Shown here: in pieces, positions 59,229 through 64,000 of the stretch | How the letters are laid out: every line of letters starts with the position of its first letter | Position numbering within the stretch: the first letter of the stretch is position 1 | DNA from: CAYSQW01 sp964433135 | GTDB taxonomy: Bacteria; Acidobacteriota; Aminicenantia; Aminicenantales; Aminicenantaceae | NCBI GenBank assembly: GCA_964433135.1 | Contig: CAYSQW010000009.1 | Coordinates: 25,573-89,572 of the forward strand | DNA length: 64,000 nt | Direction: 5' to 3' | Notes under the pieces: model-generated | What the model was told of the DNA's origin: nothing | Database searches by the model: none | Seen by the model: the letters and a program-made list of their open reading frames with translations, nothing else | Program-made: the position numbers and the translations under genes

Positions 59229-59537
59229 ATGAAAGGGGTTCCCAATTTACAAAAGATGCTGAAGCAGGCGCAGGAGATGCAGGAAAAGCTTCAGAAGGAA
59301 ACCGCCGAGATGCGGATCGAAGGATCCAGCGGCGGCGGCATGGTCACGGTGACGCTGGATGGAGCCAAAGGCTTGATCGGCATCCAACTTGATCCGGAAG
59401 TCGTCGATAAGGAAGACGTCGAAATGCTGCAGGACCTGATCGTCGCGGCGTTCAATGATGCCGGTGTCAAAGTGGATGAAAAGTTGGGTGAGAAGCTTGG
59501 AGGATTGGGAGCGGGTTTGAAAATTCCCGGATTGTGA
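59229..59537 (+). CDS. ybaB: YbaB/EbfC family nucleoid-associated protein
   Basis: A 102-residue DNA-binding protein that forms a dimer resembling tweezers. The N-terminal helix is LQKMLKQAQEMQEKLQKETAEM, then the core MVTVTLDGAKGLIGIQLDPEVVDKEDVEMLQDLIVAAFNDA (centre DGAKGLIGIQLDPEVV). It is the middle gene of the conserved dnaX-ybaB-recR order. Its stop overlaps the recR start by one base. Confidence 0.95.
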   Translation: MKGVPNLQKMLKQAQEMQEKLQKETAEMRIEGSSGGGMVTVTLDGAKGLIGIQLDPEVVDKEDVEMLQDLIVAAFNDAGVKVDEKLGEKLGGLGAGLKIPGL

Positions 59538-60142
59538 TGATGTTTCAACCCGACCACCCCATGAGCCGTTTGATCGCGGAGATCAAGAAAATACCCGGGA
59601 TCGGCGCCAAAAGCGCTCAGAGGATCGCATTTTATCTGATCGGTCTTCCACTGGAAGAAGCCGAGGACCTTTCTACCGCCATCATGGATGCCAAGCGGAA
59701 CATTTTCTACTGTTCCATCTGCAATTCGCTGACGCATGTCGATCCCTGCCATTATTGCACCGATGGCGACCGAGACGAAGAGCTGCTCTGCGTGGTGGAA
59801 GAGCCCTTCAATATCGCTTCGATCGAAAAATCCGGAATCTATAAGGGAAGATACCACGTTCTGCTTGGTGCCTTGGCCCCCTTGAAGGGAATCGGCCCGG
59901 ATGAGCTGAAGATCGATAAGCTGATCAGGCGGGTCGAAGAAGGCTGTTTTCGGGAAATCATCATCGCCACCAACCCCACCGTGGAAGGGGAGGCGACCGC
60001 TCATTATCTTTTTAAATTAATGAGTGAATATCCCGTCAAGGTAACGCGGCTGGCCATGGGGCTGCCCGTGGGAGCGGACATTGATTTCGCCGACCAGGTG
60101 ACCATAAAAAAAAGCCTCGAGGGGAGAACGGAGCTGACATAA
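59537..60142 (+). CDS. recR: Recombination mediator RecR
   Basis: RecR works with RecO and RecF to load RecA at gaps. The 201-residue protein has an HhH motif near the start (IKKIPGIGAKSAQRIAFYLI), a C4 zinc finger (CSICNSLTHVDPCHYC) near residue 57, and a Toprim domain (LLCVVEEPFNIASIEKSGIYKGRYHVL and IIATNPTVEGEATAHYL). A GTG at 59534 is also open; ATG 59537, overlapping the ybaB stop by one base, gives the family length. Confidence 0.94.
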   Translation: MMFQPDHPMSRLIAEIKKIPGIGAKSAQRIAFYLIGLPLEEAEDLSTAIMDAKRNIFYCSICNSLTHVDPCHYCTDGDRDEELLCVVEEPFNIASIEKSGIYKGRYHVLLGALAPLKGIGPDELKIDKLIRRVEEGCFREIIIATNPTVEGEATAHYLFKLMSEYPVKVTRLAMGLPVGADIDFADQVTIKKSLEGRTELT

Positions 60143-60231
60143 CGGAAAATGAGATTCGGCAAAGCATGCGGAAGAATATCCGGAAGCAATGCGGTCATAA
60201 AGTAACAGCGTCATATATGCCTTCCGTTGGC

Positions 60232-60260
60232 TTGGGTTATCCTGAATCTTTACATATAAT
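60232..60260 (+). promoter_or_regulatory. Promoter of nifJ
   Basis: TTGGGT (60232-60237) and a perfect TATAAT (60255-60260) are 17 bases apart and 32 bases before the ATG, with AGGAG as the ribosome site. This is a strong sigma-70-like promoter, fitting a highly expressed central enzyme. Confidence 0.6.
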
Positions 60261-60292
60261 TAAGAGTTTACGGTAATAATAGGAGATGAATC

Positions 60293-63200
60293 ATGAAAAA
60301 AGAGTTTAGAGCCATTGACGGCAACACCGCCGCCACCCATGTGGCTTACGCTTTCAGTGATGTGGCGGCTATTTATCCGATTACGCCTTCATCCCTGATG
60401 GGTGAACTGGCGGATGCCTGGTCGGCTCAGGGCCGGAAGAATATTTTCGGTCAGACCCTGGATGTGATCGAACTGCAGTCCGAGGGAGGAGCTTCGGGTG
60501 CGGTGCACGGCAGTCTGTCGGCCGGAGCGCTGACAACGACCTTCACCGCCTCTCAGGGATTGATGTTGATGCTTCCCAATATGCATAAGATTGCGGGTGA
60601 AATGCTGCCCGCGGTTTTTCACGTGTCGGCCCGTTCGCTGGCTTGTCAGGCGCTTTCCATCTTTGGAGACCACTCCGATGTTATGGCCGCACGCAATACC
60701 GGCTGGGGGCTGTTGGCTTCCGGTTCGGTTCAGGAGGCTATGGACCTGGCTATCGTCGCCCACCTCGCGACCCTGAAATCGAAAGTGCCCTTCGTTCACT
60801 TCTTCGACGGTTTCCGAACATCCAACGAATATCATAAAGCCGAGGTCGTCCCTTACAGCGTGATGGGTGAACTGCTGGAAATGAAATATGTCGAGGAATT
60901 TCGTGCCCGCGGCATGAATCCCGAAACCCCGATGATGAAGGTCGGAGCGCAGAATCCCGACGTCTACTTCCAGGGGCGTGAAACGGTCAATAAATACTAC
61001 ACCGCAACCCCGGATATCGTGCAGAATTACATGAATCAGGTCGCCGCCAAGATCGGACGGCAGTATCATCTGTTCGATTACGTCGGAGCGCCCGATGCGG
61101 AAAAGATCATCATCTCCATGGGATCTTCCACGGAGACCATCGAACAGACCGTCGACTATCTGAATCGGCAGGGAGCGAAAGTAGGCGCCGTTAAAGTCCG
61201 GCTCTACCGGCCGTTCTCGGCGGAAGCTTTGATCGCCGCTCTTCCTAAAACCGTCAAGAAGATCGCGGTCCTCGATCGGACCAAGGAACCCGGTTCCCTG
61301 GGCGAACCGCTTTATCTCGATATCGTGGTTGCGCTGGAAGGACGCGGGATCAAGATTGTCGGCGGACGTTACGGACTTTCCTCCAAGGAATTCACTCCCA
61401 CCATGGTGAAAGCGGTCTACGATCATCTCGAAGGCGCGTGCACGCACGGATTCACCGTCGGCATCGAAGACGACGTCACCCACACCTCTCTGCCCATGGG
61501 CGAAGAGATCGACGCCGAGCCCCAGGGAACGATACGATGCAAATTCTGGGGTTACGGTTCGGACGGAACGGTCAGCGCCAACCGGAACTCCATCAAGATC
61601 ATCGGTGACAACACCGATCAGTACGCTCAGGCCTATTTCCAATACGATTCCAAGAAATCAGGCGGCATCACCATCTCACACTTGCGTTTCGGCAAGGAAA
61701 AGATCAAATCCCCTTATCTGCTTTCCACCGTCGACTTTGTCGCCCTGCACAAATCATCCTACATCGGGAGATATGATATTTTAGGCGGAATCAAGGAAGG
61801 CGGAACTTTCCTGCTCAATTCCACTTGGAAGACCGAAGAGGTTTTCGAACACCTGACGGAATCCATGCAGCGCACCATCATAGAAAAGAAGATCAAGGTC
61901 TACAATATCGATGCCCTGAAGATCGCGCATGAAGTCGGACTGGGCGCCCGCATCAGCACCGTTATGCAGGCGGCTTTCTTCAAGATCTCCGGTATCCTTC
62001 CGGAAGATGAGGCTGTGGCTCTCATCAAGGAAGCCATCAAGAAGACCTTCATCAAGAAAGGCGAAAACATCGTTAAGATGAACTGGAATGCCGTGGACAA
62101 GGCCGTCGAGGCCCTGGCCTTGGTGCCGGTTCCCGAAACCATCACAAAATCAGCCCCCGAGATCAAGCTCATTCAGGATGATGCGGATGATTTTGCCAAA
62201 GATGTTATACGTCCGGTCATGCACAATAACGGGGATTCCATCCCGGTATCCAAGATGCCGCTGGACGGCAAGGTTCCCACCGGAACCACCCGCCTGGAGA
62301 AGAGGGGAGTGGCGCCCGAGGTGCCGCAGTGGATACCGGAGAACTGCATCCAGTGCAATCAGTGCTCGCTGGTCTGTCCGCACGCTGCCATACGTGCCAA
62401 ACAGGTGGATCCCAAAGACCTCGAAGAGGCTCCGGAAGGCCTCGTTACCGTCAAATCGAAAACCAAGAACGATCGAGACCTTCAGTTCAGACTTCAGGTA
62501 TATGTGGAAGACTGCGTCGGCTGCGGATGCTGCGCCAACGTGTGTCCCGCCAAGGAAAAAGCCATCAAGATGGTGCCGATTGAGGATGCCCGGGCTACCG
62601 GCGAATCCGGATTCGTCTCCTTTTTTGAACAGCTCCCCGACAACGTTCTGGACGGCGTCAAGCGCGAAAGCATCAAAGGGAGTCAGTTCCTCATGCCTTA
62701 TCTCGAATTCAGCGGCGCCTGCGGCGGCTGCGGGGAAACCCCCTACGTCAAGCTGGCCACCCAGCTGTTCGGCGACCGCATGATCATCGCCAACGCTACG
62801 GGCTGTTCCTCCATCTGGGGGGCTACCTTCCCCACAATGCCCTACTGCAAGAACAAACAGGGACAGGGTCCGACCTGGGCGAACTCCCTGTTCGAAGATA
62901 ACGCCGAATACGGATTCGGTATGCGCCTGGCCGTTAACGCCAACCGCAAACAGCTGCTCAGCAACTTCGACAAGCTGCTTGAGATCGGCACGACGCCCGA
63001 GCTGACCGCCGCCGTCAAAAAGAGCAAGGAGCTTTGGAAATCCGTTGATGAGGAAGCCAAGGCCGCGGCCAAGGCCCTGAAGGCGCTGCTGCCCGATGCC
63101 TTGAAGAAGGCGACAGCGGATGCCGAACCCGTGGTCAAGAAGATCATCGAGCTCAAAGACTACATCGTCGAGAAGAGCGTTTGGGCTTTCGGCGGAGACG

Positions 63201-63811
63201 GATGGGCTTATGACATCGGTTACGGCGGTCTCGACCACGTGCTGGCCTCGGGTGAGAACATCAATGTCCTCGTGCTCGACACCGAAGTGTACTCGAACAC
63301 AGGCGGCCAGGCCTCCAAGGCCACGCCCACCGGTTCGGTGGCGAAATTCGCCGCGGCCGGCAAGCGGACCAAAAAGAAGGATCTGGGCCGGATGGCCATG
63401 AGCTACGGCTACGTCTACGTCGCCGCCATCGCCATGGGCGCCAACCAGAATCAGACGCTCAAGGCTCTCATGGAAGCCGAAGCCTACGATGGGCCCTCCA
63501 TCGTGATCGCCTACGCCCCGTGCATCAATCACGGGATCGACATGAGCAACACGCAGGCGGAAGAGAAACTGGCGGTGGATTCCGGTTACTGGATCCTTTA
63601 TCGATACAATCCCGAACTCGCCGAGGAAGGCAAGAATCCGCTGATCCTCGACTCACGCGAACCCAAGCTCGAATACCAGGCCTTCCTGGACAACGAGATC
63701 CGCTACCGCACCCTGACCCAGCAGTATCCCGAGATCGCCAAGGTCCTGTTCAAGCGTGCCGCCGAAGAAGCCAAGGAGCGTTTCGCAACGTACAAGAAAC
63801 TCGCGGAATAG
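60293..63811 (+). CDS. nifJ: Pyruvate:ferredoxin (flavodoxin) oxidoreductase
   Basis: This enzyme oxidises pyruvate to acetyl-CoA and CO2 while reducing ferredoxin; it is the key step of anaerobic pyruvate metabolism. The 1172-residue single-chain homodimeric enzyme begins RAIDGNTAATHVAYAFSDVAAIYPITPSS. Domains follow in order: alpha, gamma (near 415-600), the 2[4Fe-4S] delta domain with CIQCNQCSLVCPHAA near 685 and CVGCGCCANVCPAKEKA near 741, and the thiamine-diphosphate beta domain with CGGCGETPYVKLATQLFGDR near 808. A final Cys in CINHGIDMSN near 1077 serves the proximal cluster. All cluster ligands are present, so it is intact. It has its own promoter and terminator. Confidence 0.97.
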   Translation: MKKEFRAIDGNTAATHVAYAFSDVAAIYPITPSSLMGELADAWSAQGRKNIFGQTLDVIELQSEGGASGAVHGSLSAGALTTTFTASQGLMLMLPNMHKIAGEMLPAVFHVSARSLACQALSIFGDHSDVMAARNTGWGLLASGSVQEAMDLAIVAHLATLKSKVPFVHFFDGFRTSNEYHKAEVVPYSVMGELLEMKYVEEFRARGMNPETPMMKVGAQNPDVYFQGRETVNKYYTATPDIVQNYMNQVAAKIGRQYHLFDYVGAPDAEKIIISMGSSTETIEQTVDYLNRQGAKVGAVKVRLYRPFSAEALIAALPKTVKKIAVLDRTKEPGSLGEPLYLDIVVALEGRGIKIVGGRYGLSSKEFTPTMVKAVYDHLEGACTHGFTVGIEDDVTHTSLPMGEEIDAEPQGTIRCKFWGYGSDGTVSANRNSIKIIGDNTDQYAQAYFQYDSKKSGGITISHLRFGKEKIKSPYLLSTVDFVALHKSSYIGRYDILGGIKEGGTFLLNSTWKTEEVFEHLTESMQRTIIEKKIKVYNIDALKIAHEVGLGARISTVMQAAFFKISGILPEDEAVALIKEAIKKTFIKKGENIVKMNWNAVDKAVEALALVPVPETITKSAPEIKLIQDDADDFAKDVIRPVMHNNGDSIPVSKMPLDGKVPTGTTRLEKRGVAPEVPQWIPENCIQCNQCSLVCPHAAIRAKQVDPKDLEEAPEGLVTVKSKTKNDRDLQFRLQVYVEDCVGCGCCANVCPAKEKAIKMVPIEDARATGESGFVSFFEQLPDNVLDGVKRESIKGSQFLMPYLEFSGACGGCGETPYVKLATQLFGDRMIIANATGCSSIWGATFPTMPYCKNKQGQGPTWANSLFEDNAEYGFGMRLAVNANRKQLLSNFDKLLEIGTTPELTAAVKKSKELWKSVDEEAKAAAKALKALLPDALKKATADAEPVVKKIIELKDYIVEKSVWAFGGDGWAYDIGYGGLDHVLASGENINVLVLDTEVYSNTGGQASKATPTGSVAKFAAAGKRTKKKDLGRMAMSYGYVYVAAIAMGANQNQTLKALMEAEAYDGPSIVIAYAPCINHGIDMSNTQAEEKLAVDSGYWILYRYNPELAEEGKNPLILDSREPKLEYQAFLDNEIRYRTLTQQYPEIAKVLFKRAAEEAKERFATYKKLAE

Positions 63812-63837
63812 ACGCGAACACAGAACGAAAGATTATC

Positions 63838-63874
63838 GCCCCGGGGGCTTTCAAATCCCCCGGGGCTTTTTTTT
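63838..63874 (+). terminator. Strong rho-independent terminator after nifJ
   Basis: GCCCCGGGGG (63838-63847) and CCCCCGGGGC (63857-63866) pair perfectly around a nine-base loop and are followed by eight T (63867-63874). It lies 26 bases after the nifJ stop. Confidence 0.95.
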
Positions 63875-63889
63875 GCCTGAATGAGCCAT

Positions 63890-63961
63890 GAAGTATGTCG
63901 AAATGAATTTTTCAAAAGATTTTTAATTAAATTTTCGACATACTTCACCCTTCGGGCGAAG
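63890..63961. repeat. Inverted repeat and hairpin at the window edge
   Basis: GAAGTATGTCGAAA (63890-63903) is inverted at 63933-63946 around an AT-rich loop of 29 bases. A CTTCG/CGAAG hairpin (63950-63961) follows, then sequence ending the window (GCAATCTCACC and on). The pair of structures looks like an interspersed repeat or the edge of a mobile sequence, but no gene follows here. The window ends without another ORF. Confidence 0.45.
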
Positions 63962-64000
63962 CAATCTCACCACGTTAACTTCGTTGCGGCCCGATCGGCG

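Noticed and set aside
60389..61642. 417-residue minus-strand frame over nifJ
   Set aside because: Antisense shadow of the N-terminal domains of nifJ.
62150..63532. 460-residue minus-strand frame over nifJ
   Set aside because: Antisense shadow; the plus strand encodes the intact thiamine and iron-sulfur domains.

Overview
The window reads as one contiguous stretch of a Gram-negative bacterial chromosome. It is densely coded, moderate in GC, and has no phage, insertion sequence, CRISPR array or rRNA. Outer-membrane machinery is plain: predicted beta-barrels, RND pumps, LolA-like and FtsX-like export systems, and HflKC. A 1172-residue pyruvate:ferredoxin oxidoreductase points to anaerobic metabolism. 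The FtsX-type permease paired with a PadR regulator, the DUF6600 protein and the secreted M28 peptidase resemble Acidobacteriota-like genomes, perhaps Aminicenantes. That placement is an inference from gene content only.

Layout. 1-7.2 kb: a dimethylargininase-like hydrolase, an FAD dehydrogenase (opposite strand), a DUF2177 membrane protein, a PNPOx-like flavoprotein joined to a PEP-synthase-like phosphotransferase, a CIA30-like protein and an outer-membrane barrel. 7.3-11.7 kb (minus strand): class II photolyase, a large FtsX-like permease and its overlapping PadR regulator. 11.8-15.3 kb: an aromatic amino acid operon (DAHP synthase, EPSP synthase, chorismate mutase, prephenate dehydrogenase). 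It is preceded by a promoter, a palindromic operator and a short ORF dense in Phe and Tyr codons that looks like an attenuator leader. 15.4-19.6 kb (minus): tsaE, gap, pgk, tpiA, secG and tRNA-Leu(GAG). 19.7-26.2 kb: a 7-TM protein, thiE (minus), an MscS channel, apt with a purine permease, and a secreted GH3 enzyme. 26.4-36.2 kb: an RND adaptor, a tautomerase (minus), a secreted WD40 propeller protein and two tandem RND pumps. 36.2-41.1 kb: a PLP deaminase/desulfhydrase, hflKC (minus), tadA, tRNA-Ser(CGA) and an aldo/keto reductase. 41.1-47 kb: a six-gene locus of TetR regulator, outer-membrane barrel, ABC ATPase, two FtsX-like permeases and a LolA-like carrier. 47-49.8 kb: a fold-type II PLP enzyme divergent from homoserine dehydrogenase, then tRNA-Ser(GGA). 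49.9-64 kb: a structured repeat, M28 peptidase, mutM, an alanine/glycine:cation symporter (minus), ornithine aminotransferase, a DUF6600 lipoprotein, dnaX-ybaB-recR and nifJ with a strong terminator.

Most features are housekeeping. The parts most worth a second look are the aromatic operon leader (11840-12056), the TetR/barrel/ABC/LolA-like locus, the dikinase-like phosphotransferase with an unrecognised central domain, and the RND locus that encloses a secreted WD40 protein. Starts were moved inward from the longest reading frame where a ribosome binding site or signal peptide favoured a later codon; each case is noted.
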